The notes under the pieces were generated by a model, which was not told the origin of the DNA, searched no databases, and saw only the letters and a program-made list of their open reading frames with translations. 64,000 nt of DNA from Paratractidigestivibacter sp963605405 (lineage in GTDB: Bacteria > Actinomycetota > Coriobacteriia > Coriobacteriales > Atopobiaceae): contig CAVCUP010000003.1 in the NCBI GenBank assembly GCA_963605405.1, positions 1 to 64,000 on the forward strand. The letters run 5' to 3'. Shown one piece after another: positions 42,260 through 51,728 of this stretch. Every line of letters starts with the position of its first letter. Within the stretch, counting starts at the first letter, position 1. Made by a program: the position numbers and the translations under genes.

Positions 42260-42428
42260 TTTCGCCCCCGCTCGACACAAACAAGTACAGAGACACAAAC
42301 CCCAGTATGCCCATCGCCATCCCGATAGACCCTTGAATAGCCGGTGATTACCATGCCTTATCGGCAAAAGGCCACCGTTGTTAGGAAGATACGCCGTATG
42401 CGATGCGCCCTAAGACGGCGCTTGTCAA

Positions 42429-42469
42429 CAAAAAAGCAGGCCAGTCGCGCAAAGCAACTGACCTGCTGT
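42429..42469 (-). terminator. Terminator of tRNA-Arg(CCT)
   Basis: AGCAGG..AGT / ACT..CCTGCT stem, followed on the minus strand by six T. Confidence 0.8.
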
Positions 42470-42476
42470 TTTATTC

Positions 42477-42552
42477 TGGTGCCCCCGGACGGATTCGAAC
42501 CGCCGACACCGGCTTTAGGAGAGCCGTGCTCTATCCCCTGAGCTACGAAGGC
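42477..42552 (-). tRNA. tRNA-Arg (anticodon CCT)
   Basis: Cloverleaf with acceptor GCCTTCG / CGGGGGC (two wobble pairs), T-loop GGTTCGAATCC and encoded CCA. The loop CTCCTAA gives CCT, reading AGG. Confidence 0.94.
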
Positions 42553-42700
42553 ATGGGAGATTAGTGTAGCACGAGGACCACTACTGGTCATCGGTTAGTC
42601 GGGGCGCCGTTATTGAGCGAGAAGGCGACCCGTCGCGAGTAAAACCCGCCGGCGACCTCTCCCGGCGCACACTCGGCCAACTGCGAAGAGAGTCTTCTTG

Positions 42701-43369
42701 CTACTTGCCCTTGGCGGCCTTAGCGGCCTCCTTCTCGGCGACGGCCTTCTTGGCCTTGGCGTTCTCCGACTTGACGAAATCAGCGACACGCTTGTCGTTC
42801 ATGCCCTGCAGGCGCCTCTCGGCGGCCTTGCGATGCGGGCGGCGCTTGCGGAAGTCATAGACGAACGCCGCGATGATGAAGCCGTAGGCCAGCACGAGGG
42901 TCACGATAGACGCGATGCCCTGGCCCGTCGTGTACTCCTTGGCCTGCGTCGGGAAGACGTAGGTGACCACGAGAGAGATGATCGTGCAGGCGAAGCCGAT
43001 GCCCAGCAGGATCCACCAGGTCTTGTCGGTCCGCTTGAACTCGGCGTCGCCCTTGAGGATATAGTCGTAGGCCTGGTTACGCTTGTCCTCGAGCGCGCGC
43101 TCCTCGGCGCGAGCGGCCTTCTTCTCTTCCTTGGTCATGGTCGCGGGGTTCTTCTTGGGGCGGGTGCCCTCCATGCGCACGGAGGAGGCGGCCTCGCGGG
43201 CGGGCTTGGCACCGGCGGCCGTGGACTTGTTGGACTTGAACGGGTCGTAGGCGGGGACGGCGCGCTCTTCGCCCTCGGGCTTCTCGTCGGCGTCCTTCTT
43301 CTTGCTCATCGTGTCGACGGCCTGCTTAGCCTCGTCACGGGCACCTTCGATGGTCTCACGCAGGGACAT
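42701..43369 (-). CDS. Uncharacterised two-helix membrane protein
   Basis: 222 residues. Charged, Lys/Ala/Glu-rich cytoplasmic-like part (1-115), two membrane helices (about 117-140 and 148-170), then a basic tail ending in Ala/Lys-rich coiled sequence. Not recognised as a named family. Its ATG overlaps the purC stop (TAATG) and has AAAGGAG upstream, so it is translated together with purC. Expression with a purine gene does not reveal its role. Confidence 0.8.
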   Translation of the reverse strand: MSLRETIEGARDEAKQAVDTMSKKKDADEKPEGEERAVPAYDPFKSNKSTAAGAKPAREAASSVRMEGTRPKKNPATMTKEEKKAARAEERALEDKRNQAYDYILKGDAEFKRTDKTWWILLGIGFACTIISLVVTYVFPTQAKEYTTGQGIASIVTLVLAYGFIIAAFVYDFRKRRPHRKAAERRLQGMNDKRVADFVKSENAKAKKAVAEKEAAKAAKGK

Positions 43370-44250
43370 TAGACTCCTTTAGGCTCGAACTCGGTCGCGG
43401 TGATGATCTGGAACGCCTCCTGGTAGCGCTTGGAGGTTCCCTCGATAACGTCGGCTGGGATGCGGGGCGGCTCGCCCTCCATGTTCCAGTTGGCACGCAG
43501 CCAGTCACGAACGTACTGCTTGTCGTAGCTGGGCTGGACCTGGCCCTCGGCGTAGCCCTCGGCGGGCCAGAAGCGGCTGGAGTCGGGAGTCAGGCACTCG
43601 TCGATGAGGGTGAGCTCGCCGTCGATCACGCCGAACTCGAACTTGGTGTCGGCGATGATGATGCCTCGGGTGGCGGCGTACTCGGCCGCGGCCTTGTAAA
43701 TGGCGAGAGACGCGTCACGCAGCTTGGCGGCCATCTCCTCGCCCACAATCTGGGCGCAGCGCTCGAAGCTGATGTTCTCGTCGTGGTCGCCGAGCTCGGC
43801 CTTGGTGGACGGGGTAAAGATGGGCTCAGGCAGCTTGGAGGCCTCGGTCAGGCCATCGGGAAGCTTGATGCCGCAGACGGTGCCGTCGGCGTCGTAGGTC
43901 TTCTTGCCGGAGCCGGTGAGGTAGCCGCGGACGATGCACTCGATGGGAAGGGTCTCGGCCTTCTTGACGAGCATGGAGCGGCCGGCCAGGTAGTCGGCGT
44001 ACTGCTGGTACTCGGACGGGAAGTCGGCGACATCGCACGAGATCATGTGGTTGGGCATGAGGTCGGCGAAGCGCTCGAACCAGAAGGCCGAGATACGGGT
44101 GAGGATCTCGCCCTTGTGGGGAATCTCGTCGGGAAGGATGAAGTCGTACGCGGAGATGCGGTCGGACGCGACCATGAGCAGGCTGTCGCCGCAATCGTAG
44201 ATGTCGCGCACCTTGCCGTGGGAATCCGGGCGCTTCTGAATCTCGGACAT
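43369..44250 (-). CDS. purC: Phosphoribosylaminoimidazole-succinocarboxamide synthase
   Basis: 293 residues, the longer bacterial/yeast-like form. It joins aspartate to CAIR in purine synthesis. Typical motifs: GKVRDIYDCGDSLLMVASDRISAYDF near the N terminus, VRGYLTGSGKKTY, and IIADTKFEFGV. Other purine genes nearby include purB at 48707, on the same strand but in a separate unit. Confidence 0.96.
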   Translation of the reverse strand: MSEIQKRPDSHGKVRDIYDCGDSLLMVASDRISAYDFILPDEIPHKGEILTRISAFWFERFADLMPNHMISCDVADFPSEYQQYADYLAGRSMLVKKAETLPIECIVRGYLTGSGKKTYDADGTVCGIKLPDGLTEASKLPEPIFTPSTKAELGDHDENISFERCAQIVGEEMAAKLRDASLAIYKAAAEYAATRGIIIADTKFEFGVIDGELTLIDECLTPDSSRFWPAEGYAEGQVQPSYDKQYVRDWLRANWNMEGEPPRIPADVIEGTSKRYQEAFQIITATEFEPKGV

Positions 44251-44552
44251 CGAATACCTCGATTTCGTTGGCCGGCGACTCTGCTTCGTCGCCTTGTTCC
44301 ATAACGTACAGAAGTATACGTCAGCCGGATAGGCGCGGCGCCGGTTCGCGGGCGCGCCACAGAATCAGACGCCGCCGATTCGCCGGGAGCCGGAATCTTT
44401 CAGACCGATTCCTCCGACCACCCCTTCCGCCGATTCAGGGCGCTAAAACCCTGGCGGGACCGCAGCGGACGTCTCGCCCCAAATAAGGCCAATGACGTCT
44501 GCAGCGGTCCCGCCGGTTTTTTGGCGCTCCCAGAAACGCGGGTTGCCGACCG
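44251..44552. other. Gap between purC and the histidine kinase
   Basis: 302 bases. It holds the terminator at 44445-44522 and the purC promoter region, in which no clear -35/-10 pair was recognised. Confidence 0.4.
44445..44522. terminator. Long bidirectional-type terminator after the two-component operon
   Basis: A stem of 11 bp GGCGGGACCGC / GCGGTCCCGCC extended by GACGTC / GACGTC around a 20-base loop. TTTTTT follows on the plus strand and TTTT on the minus strand. It ends the RR-HK operon. Confidence 0.8.
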
Positions 44553-46103
44553 CTAACCCTCCTGAATGGCTTGGGCGAGGTTGCGGCGCTTCTGGTCGCG
44601 TGGGATGCGCAGCGTGAAGGTGGTGCCGCGGCCGAGCTCGGACTCCACGAGGATCGTTCCGTTGTGCTTGTCGACGATCTCCTTGGTCAGCGAGAGGCCC
44701 ACGCCCAGGCCACCGCTCACGCGCTCGCGGCTCACGTCGGAGCGCCAGAAGCGCGCGAAGGTCTGGGGGATGTCCTCCTTGGCGATGCCGATGCCCGTGT
44801 CCTGCACGGAGATGAGCACGTCTCCGCGCTCGAGGCCCACCGAGACCTTCACATAGCCGTCGGCATCCGTGTAGCGCATGGCATTGCTCATGAGGTTGAC
44901 CACGGCCTCGCGGATGAGGTCGCCGTCGATGTCCGCCATGAGCTCGTCGCGGCCGGTCTCGTTGGTAAAGCGCAGGTGAAGTCCCTTCTCGTGGAAGAGC
45001 GCGTGCTGGCTCGACACGAGGCTGCGCAGCAGGTAGACCACATCGGTGCGCTCGGTCTTGAGCTCAGCCGAGTTGTTCTCGAGGCGGCTCAGCTTGAGCA
45101 TGGCGTCCACGAGGCGAGACAGGCGACGCACCTCGGAGGCGACCGTCTCGAAGTGCTCGTCGTCGGCCGGAAGGACCCCGTCCTGCATGGCCTCGACCGT
45201 GGCCTGCATCGCCATGAGCGGGGTGCGCAGCTCATGGGCCACGTCGCCGGTAAGGCGGTGCTCGAGCTTGAGATCGCGCTCCAAGGAGGTCGCCATATCG
45301 TCGAACGTCTCGCCGAGCTGGCCGATCTCGTTGTCTCCGTGGACGCCGGTGCGCGCCGTGAGGTCGCCGTTGCGAATCTGCTTGGCGGTCTTGGTGATCT
45401 TTTGGATGGGGTGCGCCATGCGGCGAGAGGTGAGGTAGCCGATCACGCAGGCGAGGATTACGCCCGCGGCGGCCGCGATGCCGATAGCCTCGAACGAGCT
45501 CTCCTTGAACGCCGAGTCGGCCTTGGTCAGAAGCGCATCGGATCCGAAGGCCCAGAGCCGCACGGTGCCCACCTGGGTCTCGTCCGGCCCCTCGATGGCG
45601 GCCGTGACCACGGAGTCAGCGCCCGTGGGCGCGAGCGAGGAGGACGACTGGGGCAGCAGCGTCCCGTCGGCGCGCGTCTTCGCGGAGTCGCCTCCCGAGG
45701 CCCAGGTATCGTCATAGAGCACGCCGCCCTGCGCGTCGATGACCTGCACCCCGATGTCCGACGAGAAGGTCGAGGCGGTCGAGGCGGTCTGCACCACCTC
45801 GGGCGTCCAGCGGCCTTCCCGTTCGTACGCCTCCGAGATCGCCTCGGCGGTCGAGTCCGCCATGGACTGCATATTGGAGCGGGTGTACGACGAGAACTGC
45901 CCGCCCCACACCACGGCGAGCACTATCACGAAGATGAGCGCCATCATCAGCGCGATGAGGGCGAACGCGAGGGTCATGTTACTGATGAACGACGCCCCGT
46001 TGGCCGGCTTCGGCTTTATGGTGTTCCATGAATTACGGGACGAGGGCCTCTTCGAGCCCTCGTCCGCGCGCATGTTCTTCCCGATAACGAACTTTGCCGC
46101 CAC
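44553..46103 (-). CDS. Two-component sensor histidine kinase
   Basis: 516 residues: membrane helix 1 (about 43-66), an extracytoplasmic sensor (about 67-205), helix 2 (about 206-225), HAMP, the phosphorylated His290 in DVAHELRTPL, the N-box NLMSNAMRYT and G-boxes DTGIGIAKED and GGLGVGLSL. The start is GTG with AGGAGG 5 bases upstream, better than an ATG 21 codons earlier. It pairs with the response regulator gene upstream. The sensor domain is not recognised. ResE/BaeS-like overall. Confidence 0.93.
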   Translation of the reverse strand: MAAKFVIGKNMRADEGSKRPSSRNSWNTIKPKPANGASFISNMTLAFALIALMMALIFVIVLAVVWGGQFSSYTRSNMQSMADSTAEAISEAYEREGRWTPEVVQTASTASTFSSDIGVQVIDAQGGVLYDDTWASGGDSAKTRADGTLLPQSSSSLAPTGADSVVTAAIEGPDETQVGTVRLWAFGSDALLTKADSAFKESSFEAIGIAAAAGVILACVIGYLTSRRMAHPIQKITKTAKQIRNGDLTARTGVHGDNEIGQLGETFDDMATSLERDLKLEHRLTGDVAHELRTPLMAMQATVEAMQDGVLPADDEHFETVASEVRRLSRLVDAMLKLSRLENNSAELKTERTDVVYLLRSLVSSQHALFHEKGLHLRFTNETGRDELMADIDGDLIREAVVNLMSNAMRYTDADGYVKVSVGLERGDVLISVQDTGIGIAKEDIPQTFARFWRSDVSRERVSGGLGVGLSLTKEIVDKHNGTILVESELGRGTTFTLRIPRDQKRRNLAQAIQEG

Positions 46104-46184
46104 GTCTGCCTCCTCGGAACATAAAGAAGGGCGCGCCGGGCATCGATCCTCGCCCCGCGCGCCCATTGCCGTTGCCTAGCGCCG

Positions 46185-46898
46185 CTACTTACCCTCAGGC
46201 TTCTCGGGGGCCTCGAAGCGGTAGCCGACGCCGTGGACCGTGTAGAGCCAGCGCGGGTTGCGCGGGTCGTCGCCGAGCTTGGCGCGCAGGTTCTTCACGT
46301 GAGAGTCGATGGTGCGCTCGTAGCCCTCGAAGTCGTAGCCGAGGACCTTCTCCACGAGCTCCATGCGCGTGTAGACGCGGCCCGGGTAGCGCGCGAGGGT
46401 CGTGAGCAGCTTGAACTCGGACGCGGTGAGGTCGATCTCCTTGCCGGAGATGAGCACCTTGTGGCCCGAGATGTCGATGACGAGGTCGCCGAAGTCGAGG
46501 ACCTCCAGCGGCGGCTCGGCCTCGGTGTGGGCGCGGCGGAGAAGGGCGCGGACGCGGGCCACGAGCTCGCGCGGGCTGAAGGGCTTGATCAGGTAGTCGT
46601 CGGCGCCGAGCTCGAGGCCGATGATACGGTCCTCGACCTCGCCCTTGGCGGTGAGCATGATGATGGGCACGTTCGAGGTCTCGCGGATGGCGCGGCAGAC
46701 GCGCTCACCGGAGAGCTTGGGGAGCATGAGGTCAAGAATCACCAGGTCAAAGGTGTGCTTCTCGAACTCCTCGACCGCGGATTGGCCATCGCCGACCCCA
46801 CGCACGATGTAGTTCTCTCGCTCGAGATAGGCGGCAACGGCGTCGCGGATCGCCTTCTCGTCCTCAACCAACAGGATTTTCTTCTCGTCCGAAGCCAT
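46185..46898 (-). CDS. OmpR-family response regulator
   Basis: 237 residues. Receiver domain with phosphorylated Asp56 (VILDLMLP), the Thr/Lys switch LTAKGE, and a winged-helix DNA-binding domain ending in RNPRWLYTVHGVGYRF. Operon with the histidine kinase, which starts 81 bases downstream. Related to PhoP/ResD-like regulators; targets unknown. Confidence 0.95.
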   Translation of the reverse strand: MASDEKKILLVEDEKAIRDAVAAYLERENYIVRGVGDGQSAVEEFEKHTFDLVILDLMLPKLSGERVCRAIRETSNVPIIMLTAKGEVEDRIIGLELGADDYLIKPFSPRELVARVRALLRRAHTEAEPPLEVLDFGDLVIDISGHKVLISGKEIDLTASEFKLLTTLARYPGRVYTRMELVEKVLGYDFEGYERTIDSHVKNLRAKLGDDPRNPRWLYTVHGVGYRFEAPEKPEGK

Positions 46899-46990
46899 CG
46901 TGGCCTCCCATGTGTGCGTCGTTCAGTTTGCCGGGCGCCCGTGGGCCGCCCATATGTGGGTTTAGTGTACCCCACTCGGGGCGCTGCGCG

Positions 46991-48211
46991 TCACGCTCCT
47001 AGGCGGAAGGTGCGAACCGTTACGGAAGCGGGGTACCCGGTGTCGGGGTCCTTGACCGTCGCGAAGGTCACGAAGACGTCGCATTCGCCGCAACGCGCAG
47101 GGTACTCGCCGTAGTCGACGGCGCGGTCCACGTTGAGGAGCGACGAGTACTGCTGGCTCTTCGTGTCCACCACGAGGTAGGAGGAGCGGCTCTTCACCAC
47201 GTAGACGCCGTCCTTACCGGCGGGGCACTCGGAGGGCTCGCGGTCTATCTTCACGAAGTCGCCGCTGCGCGTGCCGATATAGGTGCCCATCTTGGAAAGA
47301 AGCCCTCCCGTGCTGTAGCTCGCCTCGACGGAGATCACGAACTTGTCGCCCACGCGCGTGGCGCGGAAGGGCTTGACCGAGGCCGGCATCACGAGCTGGT
47401 CGACCTGCGAGGTCAGCCCGGAAGAAACCGAGTAGGCGGTGACGGCGTAGTAGGTGCCCTCGTCCGCCCTGGTGCGTGGGGTGAGGACGCAGTTGTCGCC
47501 CGAGACCGTGGGGCGCGTGGCGAAGCGGCCCGGCGACTCGACCGCCTGTGTCGCATTGGAGTCCCCGCGGGTCCATACGTAGCAGTAGGAGTGCTCGGAG
47601 GTCTTATTGCCGGAGAGCGCGGGCTGAACTTGCCAGATCACCTTCGAGCCCGAGGCGGCGAGGGGCGCCGGGTCGTAGTCCGAGGTGGTATCCCAGAGCT
47701 TCTTCGCCTCGCCCGTGAGCACGCCTTCCGAGAAGGAAGCGGCGTAGAGCGCCCAGGCGCGCGTGGTCACGTTGAGCTCGACCCATGCATAGACGGAGTC
47801 GGAGCATGCGACGTCGTAGATCACCGTCGTCGTCGCGGCGCCGAGAGGGGCCTCAACCACTTCGTGGAGCGTTCCCGACTTGACCGAGAACGCGCCGGCC
47901 TTGACCATCGGCAGCGCGGAGGAGCCGGCGATGGTCGCGGGAATCCAGTCGCCCTCGGCCGGGCGCAGGACGGTGCCGATGTCCACGGTATAGGTGGCCT
48001 CGAGCTCGTAGCCGTGGCCGTCCTGGAACTCATAGGGCGACCCCTCGGCGGTGACGCTCACGGCGGCGTCGGAGTCGACGACCACGGGGTCGGAGGAAGT
48101 GTCGGCCTCCTCCCCCGAGCATCCGGAGACGGCCGTGGCGAGGCCGGTCGCGACGCCTGCGGCGGCCGTGGCCTTAAAGAGGCCTCGTCTGGTGAGTTTT
48201 GGGCGGCGCAT
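46991..48211 (-). CDS. Tat-exported lipoprotein, function unknown
   Basis: 406 residues. The N terminus has the twin-arginine motif TRRGLFK, a hydrophobic stretch and a lipobox ending in Ser-Gly-Cys, followed by an acidic linker. The rest is beta-rich with repeating segments separated by Gly/Ser turns, suggesting a beta-propeller-like fold. The start is taken at MRRPKLTRRG; an upstream Pro/Arg-rich extension overlaps the preceding gene. It follows the TSCPD gene by 16 bases and precedes the two-component system, whose signal it might influence. Confidence 0.8.
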   Translation of the reverse strand: MRRPKLTRRGLFKATAAAGVATGLATAVSGCSGEEADTSSDPVVVDSDAAVSVTAEGSPYEFQDGHGYELEATYTVDIGTVLRPAEGDWIPATIAGSSALPMVKAGAFSVKSGTLHEVVEAPLGAATTTVIYDVACSDSVYAWVELNVTTRAWALYAASFSEGVLTGEAKKLWDTTSDYDPAPLAASGSKVIWQVQPALSGNKTSEHSYCYVWTRGDSNATQAVESPGRFATRPTVSGDNCVLTPRTRADEGTYYAVTAYSVSSGLTSQVDQLVMPASVKPFRATRVGDKFVISVEASYSTGGLLSKMGTYIGTRSGDFVKIDREPSECPAGKDGVYVVKSRSSYLVVDTKSQQYSSLLNVDRAVDYGEYPARCGECDVFVTFATVKDPDTGYPASVTVRTFRLGA

Positions 48212-48227
48212 AGGTCTCTGCCTGCGC

Positions 48228-48569
48228 TTAGTTCGCGGTGGCGGAATCGGCAGCGGCGGCCGCCGGCTCGGCGTCCTCGGCGGCGGGGGCGCCCGCGGCA
48301 TTGGCGGAGCGGATGTCCTCCACAGCCTGGAGAAGCGCGGCCGAGAACTGATCGGCGCAGGAGGTCCTGCGCGGGCCGCAGGTGTTGCCCTTGAGGATAT
48401 CGGCTACCTCAACGGTGGGGCGACCGGCCACAAGCTTGGAGATGGCGGCGAGGTTGCCGGAGCAGCCGCCGTCGAAGTTGACGGCCTCGATGGTCTCGCC
48501 GTCGTCGGAAAGGTCGATGTGGATCATCTGCGCGCAGACGCCGCGCGGGCGGAAATCGATGTGCTGCAT
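48228..48569 (-). CDS. TSCPD-domain protein
   Basis: 113 residues. A small domain with four Cys: Cys12 (RGVCAQM), GGCSGN, NTCGPR and TSCADQ, the pattern of the TSCPD family found also at the end of some ribonucleotide reductases. The Ala/Glu-rich tail is low complexity. Possibly a metal or iron-sulfur site; function unknown. A good ribosome site GAGAGGGG precedes the ATG. Confidence 0.85.
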   Translation of the reverse strand: MQHIDFRPRGVCAQMIHIDLSDDGETIEAVNFDGGCSGNLAAISKLVAGRPTVEVADILKGNTCGPRRTSCADQFSAALLQAVEDIRSANAAGAPAAEDAEPAAAAADSATAN

Positions 48570-48651
48570 GTTGGGTCCCCTCTCTTTGATTGCGCGTCAA
48601 GTATACCCGCGGTGAGAGGAGCGCCCCCAGAAAGAGGCTCCCGACAAGAAA

Positions 48652-48681
48652 GCGCCGCCGGCCCAAGCGGGACGGCGGCGC
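48652..48681 (-). terminator. Terminator of purB
   Basis: A stem GCGCCGCC / GGCGGCGC, followed on the minus strand by TTTCTTGTC, just after purB. Confidence 0.7.
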
Positions 48682-48706
48682 GAACGGCGCTTCTTGCCGG
48701 CGAATC

Positions 48707-50053
48707 CTAGAACTCGAGCTGCTCCAGGCGGTCGAAGACCACGTCGACGCGGGTGAGGAACGCCTTCGGGTCAAAGATGGCGTCGAGCTCGGTCGCGGAG
48801 AGCTTGCCGCAACGCGGGTCGGCCTCGAGCTTCTCGCGGAAGGTGGTGCCTGGCTCGCACTGCTGGACCTCTCGCCACGTGGCCATGGCGTTCTCCTGCA
48901 CGATCTTGTAGGCGTCCTCGCGGGTGATGCCCGTGTCGACCAGGTGCAGCAGAACCTTGGAGGAGAAGATGAGGCCGCGGGTCTTGTTCAGGTTGGCCAT
49001 CATCTGGGCCGGGTAGAGCACGAGGCCGTCGACGATGCGGGTGAGGCAGCTGAACATGTGGTCGAGCGCGATGAAGCTGTCGGCCTGGGCAACGCGCTCG
49101 GCGCTGGAGTGGGAGATATCGCGCTCGTGCCAGAGGGCCACGTTGTCGAAGGCGACCTGCGCATTGGCCTTGACCACGCGAGAAAGGCCGCAGACCTTCT
49201 CGACGGTGATCGGGTTGCGCTTGTGAGGCATGGCGGAGCTGCCCTTCTGGCCCTTGCGGAACGGCTCCTCGGCCTCGAGGGTATCGGTCTTCTGGAGATT
49301 GCGGATCTCGGTCGCGATGCGCTCGCAGGTGGCGGCCACGGTAGCCAGGACGCCGGCGAGATACGCGTGGTGGTCGCGGGAGATGACCTGCGTGGACAGC
49401 GGGTCGTGCACGAGGCCCAGGTGCTCGCAGACGTACTCCTCGACGCGCGGGTCGATGCTGGAATAGGTGCCCACCGCGCCAGAGATGGCGCCGAAGGCCA
49501 CGTTGTTGCGGGCGTCCTTGAGGCGGTCGAGGTCGCGCTTGAGCTCCCAGGCCCAGCTGCCGAACTTCATACCGAAGGTCATGGGCTCGGCGTGGATACC
49601 GTGGGTGCGGCCGACGCAGAGGGTGTCCTTCTCCTCGAAGGCGCGGCGCTTGCAGATCTCGCCGAGCTTCTCGCAGTCCTCGATGAGGATATCGGTGGCC
49701 TGGACGAGCTGGTAGCAGAGGGCCGTGTCGCCGAGGTCGGAGCTGGTCATGCCGTAGTGGACCCAGCGGGACGGCTTGGGCTCGCCCTCGGGCACGTCGG
49801 CGTCGATGTAAGAGCCCATGTTGGTGAGGAAGGCGATGACGTCGTGGTTGGTCACCGCCTCGATGGCGTCGACCTCCTCCTTATTGAACTTCGCGTGCTC
49901 GCGGATCCAGGCGGCCTCCTCGCGGGTGATGCCGCTCTCCCCCAGCTCGGCGTGGGCCTCGCAGGCCAGGACCTCGATCTCTTGCCAGACGGCGTACTTG
50001 TTCTCCAGCGAGAAGATGTGGCCCATCTCGGGACGGGTATAGCGATCGATCAT
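48707..50053 (-). CDS. purB: Adenylosuccinate lyase
   Basis: 448 residues. It removes fumarate from SAICAR and adenylosuccinate, acting after PurC and PurA. The fumarase/aspartase signature GSSAMPHKRNP is present, as are VGRTHGIHAEP and the N-terminal MIDRYTRPEMGHIF. GGAGGAAA precedes the ATG. It stands as a single gene with its own terminator. Confidence 0.97.
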   Translation of the reverse strand: MIDRYTRPEMGHIFSLENKYAVWQEIEVLACEAHAELGESGITREEAAWIREHAKFNKEEVDAIEAVTNHDVIAFLTNMGSYIDADVPEGEPKPSRWVHYGMTSSDLGDTALCYQLVQATDILIEDCEKLGEICKRRAFEEKDTLCVGRTHGIHAEPMTFGMKFGSWAWELKRDLDRLKDARNNVAFGAISGAVGTYSSIDPRVEEYVCEHLGLVHDPLSTQVISRDHHAYLAGVLATVAATCERIATEIRNLQKTDTLEAEEPFRKGQKGSSAMPHKRNPITVEKVCGLSRVVKANAQVAFDNVALWHERDISHSSAERVAQADSFIALDHMFSCLTRIVDGLVLYPAQMMANLNKTRGLIFSSKVLLHLVDTGITREDAYKIVQENAMATWREVQQCEPGTTFREKLEADPRCGKLSATELDAIFDPKAFLTRVDVVFDRLEQLEF

Positions 50054-50166
50054 GCGGTTTCCTCCAAGGAGTCGATCAGGCCAGACGCGTTTATTCTACC
50101 AGCGGAGCCAATGTATGAGGTCGCGCGGGCGGCGACGTGGCCGGCGGCCGCGCCCGGCTCGCGAAG

Positions 50167-51579
50167 CTACGCCTCGCCGCCCTGGGCACCGGCCTTACGC
50201 GCGGTGTCCACACGACTGGACTCGTCGGTACGCATCTCCATGGACTGGAAGCGGGCCCTCATCCAGGAGTCGGGGAAGGCGTCGTCGAAGAACTGCTCGA
50301 CCGAGGTCTGGGGCTCCACGCCGGAGGCGCGCTCGAACCAGCGGTCCAGGGACCCGAGCGTCATCAAGCCGTTGACCAGCATGAGCACAGAGACGACCAC
50401 GGTAAGGCCATAGCGCAGCTTCCAGGGAATCATGTTGATGCCCTTGAGCATGAGCGGCAGGAAGAACCTGACCCACACGAGGCCGAGGATGCCCCACATG
50501 ATGAGGAACATCGTGGAGGTGCGGCCGCCGCACGCCACGGCGACCGGGTCGGGCATCAGGTTGAAGTAGGTGTAGTCGCTGTAATCCCAGGCGGTGATGC
50601 CGAAGGACTGCTGCATAAAGAAGCTCACGAACCACTCGAAGGCGCCGCCCACCAGGCCCGCGACCACAAAGGTGATCACGGGATTCTTGTTGTAGAGGCG
50701 GTTGAGGGCGAGGGTCACGAGCACGGCGCCGAAGCCGTAAATGGGAGAGAAAGGGCCGAAGAGCAGCCCGGCGCGGTCCTCGTAGTGCCCGAAATCGACC
50801 ACCGTCATGTGCCAGACGACCTCGAGGAGAAGACCGAGGACGCAGCTTACGAAGAACATCCAGAAGAGATTGAAGAAGTCGAGGCGCAGGTAGCCCTTGC
50901 CGGTCTGGTCGCGTCCGAGCATGCCCCGCTCGGCGGAGACCATGTCCGCGGCGAGGTCTGCGGCGCGCTTGCCGCGGCGCTCGGCGGCGAGCGTCGGGTC
51001 GAGCGCGACGGAGAAGACCACGAGGACGAGGATCTCGGCAAGGGCGAGGACCGTGTCGGCCGAGGGGCCGGAGGTCATGTACTTGAGCGCGAGGTCGATA
51101 AGCTCGAGCCACATGAGGCGGCGCGACCACACGGCGGCGCGGCGGTGGACGTTCTTCCGAAGCGACTTTCCGAGCTTGATCATAACGACGCAGGTGGCAA
51201 GGCCGACGACGATGCCGGCCACGGCGAGCGCGGCCGTGAGCGACGAGAGCCCGTAGCCCTCCAGCTCCCCGACGATATCGGTGCCCAGGGCGGCGACCCC
51301 GAAGCCGATGACCGCGACGAAGGCGACGGTCGCGATCGCGGTGAACCAGCCGGAGATAGAGAGGAACCAGCCGTACGCGCGCACGAGCAGGGCGAACCTG
51401 CCGTCGTTTCTTACCAGCAGGTTGAAAGCGGCCTGGGTGGCGGATTCCACGACCTGGGCGGCCGGGGCGGGCGCGGCGGCCGGGGCGGGCGCGGCAGGTT
51501 TCGGCGAGAAGGGCGGCCCGGGCGTCGCGGGGCCGTCGCCCATGGCCTCTTCGTTCTTGTTCGCGGGATTCTCGCTCAA
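50167..51579 (-). CDS. Polytopic membrane protein with PF06541-like ('type IV ABC-transporter-like') domain
   Basis: 470 residues. A Pro/Ala-rich cytoplasmic start of about 45 residues is followed by about four helices, then after residue 225 a domain with FWMFFVSCVLGLLLEVVW, GLLFGPFSPIYGFGAVL and GGRTSTMF, the marks of the PF06541 family. The molecular role of that family is not established. The start is read as TTG (51579) with AGAGGTG upstream; an ATG 12 codons later is an alternative. It is divergent from the lipase-like pair. Confidence 0.75.
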   Translation of the reverse strand: MSENPANKNEEAMGDGPATPGPPFSPKPAAPAPAAAPAPAAQVVESATQAAFNLLVRNDGRFALLVRAYGWFLSISGWFTAIATVAFVAVIGFGVAALGTDIVGELEGYGLSSLTAALAVAGIVVGLATCVVMIKLGKSLRKNVHRRAAVWSRRLMWLELIDLALKYMTSGPSADTVLALAEILVLVVFSVALDPTLAAERRGKRAADLAADMVSAERGMLGRDQTGKGYLRLDFFNLFWMFFVSCVLGLLLEVVWHMTVVDFGHYEDRAGLLFGPFSPIYGFGAVLVTLALNRLYNKNPVITFVVAGLVGGAFEWFVSFFMQQSFGITAWDYSDYTYFNLMPDPVAVACGGRTSTMFLIMWGILGLVWVRFFLPLMLKGINMIPWKLRYGLTVVVSVLMLVNGLMTLGSLDRWFERASGVEPQTSVEQFFDDAFPDSWMRARFQSMEMRTDESSRVDTARKAGAQGGEA

Positions 51580-51728
51580 GGGGCACCTCTTTATTACTAT
51601 GTGCCGGTCTATGCGCCGGTCGTTCTGCAGGGCCGCGCATCCGCGCAGGCATCTGGGCTATTATCGGGCAAGTCGAGAGGGCCTGCGCACGGCGCGCCCG
51701 AACATGCAACAACCGATGGAGCGCACGC

